Shown piece after piece: positions 9,984-20,910 of a stretch of DNA of 54,673 nt (the first letter of the stretch is position 1; every line of letters begins with the position of its first letter). A program made the position numbers and the translations under genes. Source of the stretch: Zygnema cylindricum (Eukaryota > Streptophyta > Zygnematophyceae > Zygnematales > Zygnemataceae). The DNA lies in the NCBI GenBank assembly GCA_037447655.1, contig JBBHKE010003125.1, positions 35,948 to 90,620 on the forward strand. Direction: 5' to 3'. Under the pieces are notes generated by a model that searched no databases, was not told the DNA's origin, and saw only the letters and a program-made list of their open reading frames with translations.

Positions 9984-10322
9984 CCTACCAAATGCCTACC
10001 ATAAAAACGCTTACTTTTGAACTATGGTGCATTTGTCCTAGGGTTTGTTATGTCGATTATTCCATCAAACCTTAGATGTTGTCATAGGGATTGTTTATGT
10101 TGATTATTCCATGAAACCCTAAATGTTGTTTGTTGCGTCTGTGTACGCATATAGAGGATGCATTTCAAATGAATCTTCATTGGCTTAGCTTCGCTTAACT
10201 TTTTGCATGATAGTTTGGGTGGCTTCTGCGGTCTATTTTAGACCAAAGAACAATAGCTTGCGTGGCGCCAGTCAATTTAGAACTGGTGGCTTACAGACTC
10301 TTCGTGATGGAACTTGGACTCA

Positions 10323-10795
10323 TAGCCTATACCCAACGGAGCATATGTAATTTTTTGCCCATTTCAATGATTTTCCAAAAACTCATCGGAAAACGGGTCT
10401 TGTTCACACCAAAATTTTGGCACATAACTCCGATTGAAGGTGTTTCTGTGACACTTCGCATGCTTTGACGTCATGAAATAAGGTCGCGAAAACAAACGTG
10501 CAGATTTTCAAACTTACTCCTTTCAGCAGTTGCCTCTTCTACTAGATTATTGGCCGATGAAGTAGCCGTTCGGATGTTTTTTACCCTATGTCAGTTTTTT
10601 GGGTTACCGTTGGTATGTTTCACAAAAAGACGCAACTTTTACCCTAATTCTATATCCGGCAATATTTTGAAGAAGTTCGTTTGTACGATTTTTCCCAAAA
10701 ATTCCGAAATCTACAAAGTCGGTGCTCGAAAAGTCGTACATTATTCGAACATCCGTCTGTTGGAAGTGATTTTTTTTTCCGGTGGGAATAGGCTA
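10323..10795. mobile_element. Small TIR element in left arm of element X
   Basis: It begins TAGCCTATACCCAAC and ends with the near-complement GGTGGGAATAGGCTA. TCA flanks both ends (10320-10322, 10796-10798). The right arm of X at about 12370 lacks it and reads straight through GACTCAATCGACC, which confirms a 473-bp insertion with a 3-bp duplication. No coding capacity is seen. A 3-bp target suggests a PIF/Harbinger-like MITE, although that superfamily usually duplicates TWA. Confidence 0.7.
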
Positions 10796-10862
10796 TCAAT
10801 CGACCCAATTTGTAGAGTTTGCCGTACAATTACAGAAACGTATGATGGAACTTCACCTTAAG

Positions 10863-12307
10863 TACATTACATTGCGAATCGTAATTAGAGCAATGAAAAA
10901 ATTAGAGTAAAAAAAGAAAAAAAAAATAGAGTTATGAACTCTAATTTGTGTGATATAACTTTTTCAAAAAGGAAATTTACTCTAATTTATCAATAAATCT
11001 AATTTGGGGGTAAATTTGGCCGCTGAATGTATCCACCGTAAATTAAGTACAAGTATAGAATCTGAGAAAACGTACAGTCTCACGTCGTTTGACGTTTGCA
11101 TTACGTGGTTTGTTAAAACCCAATTACATGAAAACGACCTGTACTAAATTATTATTTGTACTTTTTTACTTCATAAAGTACAATTTTGCACGGTCAAACA
11201 CTGACCGTATGCCACGCTGTTTAAAACGACATTATATTAGAGTTATTAACGCTCATTTAAAAAGTACCTTAAATAACGTAAATAATAATTTAGAATAATA
11301 TACTCTATTTAACGTGGTAGAGTCAAAATTTAGGGGGGCCGAATAAGCGTACAAAACTCTAATTATGATTCGCGGTGTACCGTGCAAATTTACTTATACA
11401 TCGCGATGGTAGCGTAGCATCGGGACCGATATTGCATCCACTTGCCGCTCAATAACCGATAATATCGGTTATTGGAATTATCGCGATAGGGAATTTACGA
11501 TACACAACCCTACACTGCCCGTCGTTACTATAGTATCGTTAAGGATTTATTAGTGTTGATGCGAAATTAAAGTTAACAATATTAATTTAGTGCAAGATAG
11601 TGTGGCATAGTAGTAGTCTTCCAAAAATAGAGTGATTAACACTCTTTTGTGATTTTGGCCAAAAAAGTAACGACCGAATTAGTGTTATCAACTCTAATAA
11701 CGATCGGCAGTATTCGTGTACCAAAATTGCTCGTGAATATTTTGTTTTCAAGTTCTTAACCGTCGGAAAATGAAAACTGATTTGTCCTCCCCGTAAAAAA
11801 ATATGACGCGTAAAACCGTAGGATTTTTATTTTTTCATGTCTATATTTTCTTCCCATATCTTTTTTTTTGTTTTTAATGGCGACGAGACTAATTGTTAAT
11901 GTCCAAAATTATGATGCGCATCTTGCACTGGTTATCGGGCAAAAGAAGCGTGTTACAGGCCCAGTCCAAAGAGCTCGTTGCTTTGGCACCCCACGAGAGC
12001 GTTGCAAACCGAACTAAATCGGGTTTTCACCAGTTCGGATTCTCAAATTCCATAACGGTTTGTTTTGGTTTATGCAATCGTACAAATGGCTTCATTCGGC
12101 TCAGCATGCTCTGATTTGAATTATGTATGGACGAACACTATGAAAATACATCATTCTAAAGGATGATAGGACGGGGAGGTACAGTACAGTTCACCACCAA
12201 TCGCTATTAGCGTACAAGTTTCATTAGCGTTTAGGAATAATTACAGTGATTTACGCTAATTACGGAATTTCAAAATTTTCAAAATAAACATTCATTCCAA
12301 TTGTATA
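10863..12307. other. Core of element X, no gene seen
   Basis: AT-rich sequence lies between the two arms. Short open frames (for example 11089-11298, 11893-12114) show no recognisable domain, and no transposase signature is visible. A poly-A/AAAAAAG tract lies at about 10905-10925, and a GATAATATCGGTTAT-type short palindrome at about 11457-11475. Confidence 0.5.
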
Positions 12308-13049
12308 CTTAGGGTGAAGTTCCATCATACGTTTCTGTAATCGTACGGCCAACTCTACAGCCCGGGTCGATTGAGTCGAAGTTCCATCACGTAGAGTCTG
12401 TAATACACGTGTTCAAAATTAACTGGCGCCACGCAAGCTACGATCCGATATTAAATATCTTTCAGATTTTAAGCACCGACAAACTTAACTTCAAATCTTC
12501 ACGTGCGGACCATGTACATGCGTACGAAATCATCCTACGACAAAACTATTATACTTTTTGCAGACGTCATTCTTGTACGCTAGCTCATGTTTTAAGGTTT
12601 TTTATTTCGGACATAACAAAAGTCCTTTGAGATAAATAGTGTGACGAACAAAAGTTAGTTAGTGAAAATAGCGGGCCAAAAAAATGTTACGAAATTACAT
12701 TTTAATTTTTGGGTTGTATTTTTGAAAGCGCGTGTCCTGTACAAATCTTGTGCTTTTTCGTTGGTTGTGCATAGTGACACATAGCTTAATCTTCCAAGGT
12801 GTCATGATTTTTTTTTCTATATATGCCAACCGACCTCTTCGAGGTGGGTTGAGAGTAACAGAGAAAATTGAAGTGAACTCCTTGAAGATGAACACTTGAC
12901 GGCCAGTATTACCTCTAAGACCTTCAAAGAGTATTGACAAGACTCTTTGTAACTGCTTCTCGTATAGAAACAAAATAGGCGGTACGATTTGGTACGAAGA
13001 GTCGCGGATTTTTGTAAAAAACGCTACTTTTCGCTTAAAAGAACTTCAC

Positions 13050-13288
13050 CCTTACGGTGAAGTTCCATTATACATTTCTACAATCGTACGACTATCTCTA
13101 CAGACCGGGTCGATTGAGTTGAAGTTCCATCAAGAAGAGTTTGTAAACCACGTATTCTAAATTGAATGGGGCTAGGCAAGCTAAGTCCCATAGTGAATAT
13201 CTTTCATATTTTTACCTTCGACAAACTTAACTCAAATCTTCACTTTTGTACCATGTACCTGCTTACGAAGGTAAAATACGACAAAACT
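13050..13288. repeat. Extra partial copy of element X terminal region
   Basis: From ACGGTGAAGTTCCATTATAC it follows the same order as 12308-12560: second GAAGTTCCATCA, GGGTCGATTGAGT, GGCAAGCTA, AACTTAACTCAAATCTTCAC, then ACGACAAAACT. It abuts the right end of X in the opposite sense, giving a CTTCACCCTTACGGTGAAG palindrome at about 13041-13059. It is truncated by the A2 LTR. Confidence 0.7.
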
Positions 13289-16200
13289 GTTAAAATTATT
13301 AGATTTATATGGTATTTTCTAGGTCTAAATAGATCAGTACAATAGGAAAAGAATAGGTCGGACAACCTGCCTCCACCTCCTCTCTCTACCCACCATACTT
13401 GTTGTAGTCAATGAGGGATAGAGAAGGTGGTTGACCCATGGCTGTCCTAGTTCAGCAGGCAGGATTAAAGAGTGACTTATATCACTCTAAACAAAAGCTG
13501 GAGTCCGACAGGACTCGAACCTCTAACGGGCAGAGCAAGGCGTAGCCGTCAGCTCTAACAGATCTGTCGTAGAAGTTCGTTGAAGTATACAGGGTGTCAT
13601 ATCTATTTAAACCGTGTTTTAACCATGAATCCGATTAACAGAAAGACGTATGAAACAACATAGAACCAAGTGATATATAGTGCGAACATTATGTCGCACG
13701 AAACAAATACATCGGAAATTTGTTTCTACGGCTAATATTCAATGTCGATTTGTGATCCGACGGCACATATCGCTGCCAAAATCGCGAAATGGTCACATTG
13801 GAGGTTTGTGGACATGGCGTGACCTGGCAACACGTGGAGAGATAACATTCGGTCGCGGAAAATCTGGAGAACGGAAGGACGAGTTAAAAGTGGACACGCG
13901 TCCACTTAACGACCTTGCCGTATACATGCCGTACAGAAAGTACATCGGCCGTAGTACCTTTTTGTACCCTACGGTCATTTGATAGGTTTGTACATCAGTA
14001 GATAGGGGTTATGAGAGGGGTTTATGACTTAGAGAATTTGGTAGGTACCTCTCTCCCTTAGAGAGTTTTGTATAAACTCGACATCTTTGCCACTTCATAA
14101 TTAATCTGCTGGTTGGCCGTTATCAGTGTTTTTTTTTGCTACAGAATCAAAGGAGTCCAGGGTGCTCAAGGGTGCAGTCAGACTATCAATTTGCTTTCTT
14201 TGGCAGCAGTGGTTGTGGCTTGAAGTGGGTTAGTTAAAATCTATGGAGAGGCTTATTCAATTCCGTAGTCCAATGGAGGACACATAATTGCAGGTTATGG
14301 GCCCACCCTCTAGGGTGCCCACCTTCAATGGATTTGGGTTCATCTATTGGGAAGCCATGATGATGGGGGTTTTGTGCGAAAAACGATACTGGGGTATCGT
14401 TAGTGGACAAGTGAAACGTCCACCTTCGAGAACTCCACCAGGATTTGGAAGAGTAAGGTTTCTTACAGATTTTATTGCTTCAGCAGAGGAGGTAGATAAT
14501 GGGGACAACAGTGTGTCCAAAAAGTGGAAAAGGAAAGAGACACCCCTCACTCCTATTGCCACGACACAGGGAGCGGCGGCCGTGAAGACCGCGGAGAACA
14601 ATACTCAAATGTGGGAAGACGTAAACATGGCTGCTAAGAAATTCATTCTAAGGCACCTCACTCAGGCTTTGACCACCCATCACCTTCACATTTACAAGGT
14701 TGAGGAGTTGTGGGTGAGTTTGGTGGAGATCTATAGAGCTGGTACTTTTCAGAAGCTCCAGTTGGCTGAGCAAAAGCTATTGAGTTACACTAACAAAGGA
14801 GGAAAGATGTTAAATTATTGTAATGATCTTTCTTGTATGTATATGAAGATGGAAAGTGCTAGGTGGACATATACAATGAAGATGAAAGTTAACACTCTTA
14901 TCATGAAGTTACCAGACGAGTACAAGAACATAGTGTACCGAGTACAGGAAATGACTAATAGTTCATGGAAGTGGAATACGGTTGTCCGGATGATACTTGT
15001 GCAAGAAAACACATTAAAGATTAGGAGAGGAGGAAAAAACATTAAAGCTCTAGCTGCAGGGGGGGACCGATGGGGGAAGGACCCAAAGGAACCGTACAAA
15101 GGGTAAAGAGATCACTCCGGAGGACAGAGTCCTCCGAAGGGTCTTGGTCATTTTTGCAAAAAGCCGGTACACTTCATAGCAGATTGTGTCAAGCTGTCGG
15201 AGCTGAGTCTCCAAGAGAACCTTGAAGGGGGTTCTTCCGGAGGGAAAAAGAAGGCACTTGTGGTCAGAAAAGTGAATGGAGAAACCGAGGACGAGTCATT
15301 TGAGGAGGAGGATGGGGAGCTTCTTCTTAGCGAGAGTGTAGAGGAGAAGGAGATCCCTTAAAAACAGAAGTTTGCTCTCAGTGCAATTCGGGAAGCTCCA
15401 CTGGAAAGATGGATTATCAAATCAGTTACATCCATGCATATGTGTCGTGATAAACATCTATTTACTAAGCTAAGAAAAATCCCTACTGTAAAGATAGACT
15501 ATGGGGATGGGAGAGTGGTTACAACAGATCTAGTGGGATTGGTATATCTAAAAGTCTTAGTGGAGGGAAAAACTTCCATACTCACTTTCTCAAATGTACT
15601 CTACATTCCTCAGCTAGGTTAGAATCCTGTCTCTACGTCTGTGTTAGATGACAAAGAGTTTGATACCTTTACTAAAAAAGGAGTCTTTACAGCTAAGTAC
15701 AGGGATGAAGTTTACTTCACGGCAGATAAGGGTAGCGAAGGAATGTTTAGGCTTAACTTGAGTAATGAAAAGAAGAATGCTTATTATGTTGGTGTTCCTC
15801 AGTTGATTATTTGGCATAAGCGATTGGGGCACGTGCATTTGGATAGGTTGAGGGAAATGAAAAAGCTTGGGGCAGTAGAAGGCATTTAGCTTGGGGATGA
15901 TGAAATGATGGATAATTGTAGTTGCTGTGCTCAAGGTAAGGTTCACAAACTTCCCTTTCCCAAAGCCGCCAAATATAGAGGTGAGAAAGTATTAGATTTG
16001 GTCCACACAGATATCTCGATACTTGCAAAAGTACCTATGATTGGAGGAAAGAGGTTTATGCTGACAATAACCGATGATTGGTCTAGATTCTCTACAGTCT
16101 ACTTCCTAAAAACAAAGTCTGAAACATAAACTTACTTCAAAGAATATAAAGCCTGGAGTGAGAAGTTGCATGGAACCCCCATTAAGAGAATAAAGAGTGA

Positions 16201-17210
16201 TAATGCGGGGGAACATACCTCTAACCAGTTTGAGGAATACTTGAGAGACGAGGGAGTTCAGCACCAGAAAACTGTACCATATAACTCGGAACAAAATGGG
16301 GTAGCTGAGAGGTTGAACAAAACACCGAAGATAATGTATGCAGTATGTTGGCCGACAATAAAATAAGAAAGAGATTTTGGGCAGAGGCCCTGAACTGTGC
16401 CAACTACATTAAAAATAGATTCCTTACCTCAGGTGTAAAAAGAATGACACCTTATGAGAGATGGGTTGGAAGGAAACCAAATATCTCTCACCTTAAAGTA
16501 TTCGGTAGCCAAGTTTACAGTCTCTCGACACAGATAGGAAAAAATGGAAACTATATGCTAAAGGGAAACCTGGATACTTTGTAGGATTTGATGAGGATGT
16601 CAAGGGATATAGAGTCTATGACTGAGCAAAGAGAGATATCATTCTGGTCAAACACTTAATTGTCATGGATGAAGGGAAGTCATTTGACCCCTTTAAATAC
16701 ACCAATAACATAAGAATCAGATTTGAGTCTAAAGGTGAGGAGGACTCCGTCCTTCCCAAAAGGACGTGAGTGAAACAACGATTGCATATTCAGGGGAGAT
16801 CCAAGACACAGGAGATTCAGCGCAAACCTCACATATTCCTATGGACTTCGAGGAGATAAAAGAGGAGGAACCGGAACCGGCTTCTATGGATAGGGGAGCC
16901 GATGAGACAGTAAGGAGAAATCTAAGACTTCCCTCCATCCCAGCTTCGGAGTTTGAGGGAGGGAGAAGGAGCAGCAAAAAGATTCAGGAAAAACAAGCCG
17001 CTCACAAGGTAACTAAGCTATCTCATCTAGATGAGGCTCAGTCATACTCGGAGGCAGTAAACAGTCCGGAGAAAGACAGATGGATTAGAGCCATAAATGA
17101 TGAGATGGCCTCCATCATGGAAGCAAATACATGGGAACTAGCGGACTGTCCTCCAGACAGGAAATCGATTGGCTGTAAATGGGTGTTTAAACTAAACTAA
17201 ACCAACATAA
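13289..17210 (+). mobile_element. Copia A2, 5' part, degenerate
   Basis: The left LTR (13289-14292) starts TGTTAAAATTATTAG and ends AATTGCA. The PBS GGTTATGGGCCCACC follows at 14293. The internal region parallels A1 through gag, protease, integrase and the N-terminus of RT, then stops within RT at 17210, where the Copia C LTR begins. The rest of A2 is not found after 27873, so the far side was deleted or rearranged. The LTR keeps the antisense tRNA-like block (13499-13569), the hairpin (13931-13967) and the TATA box (14071-14077). Confidence 0.85.
14273..17205 (+). pseudogene. Copia A2 gag-pol remnant
   Basis: The LTR-internal ATG at 14273 is followed by TAA at codon 5. The gag core stays readable to 15106 (FIYWEAMMMGVLCEKRYWG, then CNDLSCMYMKMES). 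A knuckle region near 15150-15200 has lost its first Cys positions, the protease site is gone (WIIKSVTS at about 15410), and integrase fragments (HTDIS, KSDNAGEH, NGVAERLNKT) are separated by several stops and frameshifts. The last readable piece is GCKWVFKLN at about 17170-17198, the start of RT. This copy is clearly dead and older than A1 or A3. Confidence 0.85.
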
Positions 17211-17929
17211 TGTTTTTTTCAAAGCTGTCTTCAGTAGATAGAGCTGTGAGAGGAGACTTAACACTTAGAATATTTTTGGATAAGTTAGATGTAATACTTA
17301 CCTTAAATAGTGTGATAGTGAAGTTTTACTTTAGAGTATTTTGTACGGTCATATAAGACACGCGTCGGCGTTTTAGATATCTCAGAAAGTGTGGAATGGA
17401 CCAGGACACATGTCGCCTATCAAACGGATGACTTCGGTAGATAGGGCGGACGCGAAATGAACCGGACATCTGAAAACACTGTTGTGAATGGCAATACCTG
17501 ACGTCGGATTTCATATGGTTAACGGTTGAGATTCGAGTGGGGACTACAAGTGACGAGATGCCTCGTAAGCACCCCAGATATCCGTACGAAATCACCACAA
17601 CAGATTTGTTGTTTTTGAAGATTTAGTTTCGTGCAAATGTGAAATTTGATGCGCACGCGACGTTTCGTGCGTATATATTTTACATGATGTACTGTGGATT
17701 TTTGAACAGTTTGCGTTTCGGGGGAATTAAATGTACGAGTAAATTTACTTGGGTAATTGAGTGGCGCGAAATGTGATAGGAAATGGACGGCGGATCGCGA
17801 ATCGATCCGACGATTAATGTTCGAAATTTTTTTAAAGTGTTCACCGTAAGTACGGACCATAATGGGACAGGCGACATTTATTAAAAGGGACGTCGCCGGT
17901 ACGGTTTGTCTTATTTGACAGGTGTACTC

Positions 17930-19027
17930 TGTTGTTTTTGAAATGTTAGTTTCGTACTTACGCCACATTTTGTACGCACGCGACGGTTCGTGCGTAGATT
18001 ATTACCGGAAATATTGTGGTGGTACAAATGGAGGTTCGAATAGATTTGTGGATTGGGGGAGTAATTGTATGATTGAAATTAAAGGGATTAATTGAGTGGC
18101 TCAGAATACGTTTACAAATGGACGGCGGATCGCGAAGCGATCCGATGTGAAATTTATGAAATGTTGAATATGTACACCGCCGGTACGAAGCGTCTTATTT
18201 GGACAAGTGTACTTTATTTCCGAGAGGCATATTTATTGCAAAGGACGCAAGTTCGGTACAGTTGGTCCGTGGTACATTTGGAGGGCGGACGGCGTCCGCC
18301 GATATTTCCAAAGGATTGTATTTTGATAATGTGGTATCAAGTGACTAATCAAGTTGATACTCAGTACGCGGATTTTACGGAAGCGTCAATGTAAATATTT
18401 GGTTGAACATTGATGTGTCTTTTTGTGAATTAATTATTAGTGTAGATTTACTCACTTTGACATACCTTGAAGTATTCGGGTATACCGATATTAATAGAGG
18501 TAGCTGGTAGATAGCGTACGGCTAATATGCCTCCGTACATTCAGCAGTAAGCTCCTGTATATATTTGTAGGACTTCGATATTTTAGGATATAGGAACTTT
18601 TTGGACCAAAAGTTGTTTATGGTTATTTTTGGTAATTTTATCTAAGGATTACTCTCAGATCTGCAAGCGGAATTAACTAAAATTCTGCACGTGTGTTCCT
18701 ATTTATATTTTTAATATTCTCACAGAATTTCAGGTCTATTTCGAGCCTGGTCTGTGTTTTACTTCATTGTGAAGTTAGTTTGTCTGATCAAAGTTCTGGC
18801 AGACAGTTATTCTGCAACTTTGACTAGATGATGTGATCAATCTGTTTATTATTTTTGTCTGAAACTTTGTGAGGTCATTTAATATCCTAGATAATATCTG
18901 TAAATGTAGTTTCAGCTTGTTTTGTTAATTCTGTTGAATTCTGTGTGTATCCAAAGTACGCTATTTTTAAGGTAGTCTGTGGTGCTTCCTAAGGTGAATC
19001 CATGGCTAGAAATGGCTATGGACAACA
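17930..19027 (+). mobile_element. Solo LTR B2 nested in family B LTR
   Basis: It starts TGTTGTTTTTGAAATG, ends ATGGACAACA and is 1098 bp. TACTC flanks both sides (17925-17929, 19028-19032). The undisturbed right LTR of the host element reads straight through at about 21229. Its first 100 bp resemble family B (TTTCGTGCGTA motif) and it keeps the GGCGGACGGCGTCCGCC palindrome (18284-18300), so it is a diverged relative. Confidence 0.9.
18284..18300. promoter_or_regulatory. Conserved GC-rich palindrome in B-type LTRs
   Basis: GGCGGACGGCGTCCGCC also occurs at 19136-19152 and 21336-21352, and in altered form at 2370-2386. Each is followed by GATATTTC. It stands out in AT-rich LTRs and may be a transcription-factor site. 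Confidence 0.5.
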
Positions 19028-19999
19028 TACTCTAATTTCGGCAGGCGACATTTATGACGAAGTACGTCATTTCGGTACGGACAGGATTTGGATGGTACAG
19101 TTTATTTCGGCAAGTGGTTCAAGCTAGACGTGGAAGGCGGACGGCGTCCGCCGATATTTCTAAGGGATCGTATTGTTTGATGACGGGTTATTAAGTGGAC
19201 CGTACATATGCGATGTCGGTTCACTACGTGGATTTATCTGCAAGTGACTAAGCGAGTTGTCGCTTATGACGCGTATTTTGCGGACGCGTCGGTGTAAATA
19301 TTTGAAACAACATTGTTTTGTCGTATGTGTAATAATAATTTAGTATTGATTATGACAATTTTTATTTAGGTGATCATTTAGGGTTTTGTGTGTATGTAGT
19401 GTCGTACTTGCAGACAAGTGTACTCGTATGATTGGTCGACTCTCAGGTGTACACTTACAGTTAGGATTATTTGTCGTAATAGGTTCTCATGATGTAATAC
19501 TACTTAGTGGAAGTTACGTTGGCTATTTTGACATGTAGCGATTCATTGACAGCTCACAAGTGTATATATAAGAATGAGCTTTGTTAGGAATAATCATCAA
19601 TGCCGGTTAGTAAAGTGGGGACCAAAGATGTAGTATTTTAGGGTTGTCGATTAGGTCATGCACTTTGAATGATATAATGATTATTTGATTATACTTTTGT
19701 TTATGTGTGATGCATTTGTTTGTTATTATTTATTTATGTTATTTTACATATGTTTGATATGCGTTGTTTATGCATTTGTCCTAGGGTTTGTTTATGTCGA
19801 TTATTCCATCAAACCTTAGATGTTGTCATAGGGTTTATTTATGTTGATTATTCCATGAAACCCTAAATGTTGTTTGTTGCGTCTGTGTATGCATATGGAG
19901 GATGCATTTCAAATGATTGTTCATTGGCCTAGCTTTGCTTAAAATTTTGTTTGATAGTTTGGGTGGCTTCTGCGGTCTATTTTAGACCAAAGAACAACA

Positions 20000-20910
20000 A
20001 GTTATGGGCCCACACCCCATCTATCACATGTTAGGTAAAGTCGAGATAGGTTTGTGTCACACGCATTGTAGCGGGTTAATTTTGTTCTTGTTGGTTGTAT
20101 TGCAGTAATGGTGTCTGTGTAGACATGAGATCCACCTTATCATAGTGTTGGTATGTGCCGAGTTTAATCTTGTATCGCCCCGAGGGTTAACTTAGTGACA
20201 GCGCCGAAATGTCTACCCTCAATGAAAATGATTTATTTTTAGAATCAATATTTTAGTTTTGGAAAAAAAAGTTTATTTTTAATGAAGCATTTCAAAATGT
20301 GGAGATGCGGAGGGTGGAGTTTCGACGTTTGGGGGAGAGAGATTCGAAAGGTGGAGTTGTGGCATTTGGTGAAAGATCCGAACTTGTGGATCTATGATTA
20401 TGAGATGTTATGAGATTTTATTTTTCGGCTGATTATGGTTGTTAGAGAAAAATGTGGTAATTTTGTTGGAATTTTGTTTATTTTTGGTAGAATTGATTTT
20501 GGGAAAACAATTTATTATTTACGTATTTTTAATAGGAAATTTTCGGATTTAACTATTAAATGAAAAATTATATTTGATATAGTTGAGGTAAGAATTTTTG
20601 AGTTGGGTTGTATTATTAATGTGATCGTGTAGTTTTAATTTTAGTTGATTTGAGGTAGAATTTTGGGAATGTAGATCCGAATTTAGATATTGGAAGGAAT
20701 TATTTTTGTTGTAATCGAAAAATGAATATATATATATATTATGTATTATGAAATCTGGACAGTATGTGGGGGCAGCGGAAGCGATGGTGGAACAAGTGGG
20801 AAAATTCTGGCGGAGGCATTTGGCAGATTCAGATGGAGGAGACAGCAAGAGGTGACAGTATGACAGCTGATGACGGGCATAATGGATGCACAAAACTAAA
20901 TTTTGGGGAG
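20000..20910 (+). other. Internal region of the non-coding B element
   Basis: This 911-bp stretch lies between the LTRs, with a PBS at 20001-20012 and a polypurine tract at 20898-20910. No frame resembles a retroelement protein. An AT-rich section at 20400-20750 contains a (TA)n run near 20730. Confidence 0.8.

Larger units (their letters stand above)
3034..10026. mobile_element. TIR element (hAT-like MITE), about 640 bp before Copia A1 inserted
   Basis: It starts CATAGTTCAAAAGTAGG at 3034 and ends with the near-complement CTTACTTTTGAACTATG at 10026. The flanks ATGCATTT (3026-3033) and GTGCATTT (10027-10034) form an 8-bp duplication with one mismatch, the size typical of hAT elements. Sub-terminal ATACAATATGCC motifs occur in both orientations near each end (about 3085-3125 and 3585-3600). 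It has no transposase, so it is non-autonomous. Empty-site copies of this LTR at about 19765 and 21978 confirm the insertion. Confidence 0.75.
1941..10255 (+). mobile_element. Solo LTR of family B, split by nested insertions
   Basis: TGTTGTTTGTGAAGATTTAG begins at 1941, and the family end ACCAAAGAACAA(C/T)A occurs at 10255. GCTTG flanks both sides (1936-1940 and 10256-10260) as a 5-bp target duplication. It matches the LTRs of the element at 17607-22199 along its length (1941-3033, then 10027-10255). The LTR ends in TA instead of CA, probably by mutation. It carries no genes. The solo state implies LTR-LTR recombination before the TIR element and Copia A1 inserted. Confidence 0.85.
1325..13048. 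mobile_element. Inverted-repeat DNA element X, interrupted by nested insertions
   Basis: The left arm (1325-1940 continuing at 10261-10862) is a diverged reverse complement of the right arm (12308-13048). Both begin with AGGGTGAAGTTCCATC next to a TA and share a GGTGGGTTGG hairpin, the CTGGCGCCACGCAAGCT block and an AAATCTTCAC block. Removing the insertions leaves roughly 3.5 kb with a coding-free core at 10863-12307. No transposase is visible, so it would be non-autonomous. The superfamily is unclear: the flanking TA would fit a TA-target family, but I see no extended target duplication. It could instead be two elements in opposite orientation. Confidence 0.55.

Noticed and set aside
10550-10861. 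Frame of about 100 codons in element X
   Set aside because: It crosses the boundary between the small TIR element and the X arm, so it is chance. No transposase motif.
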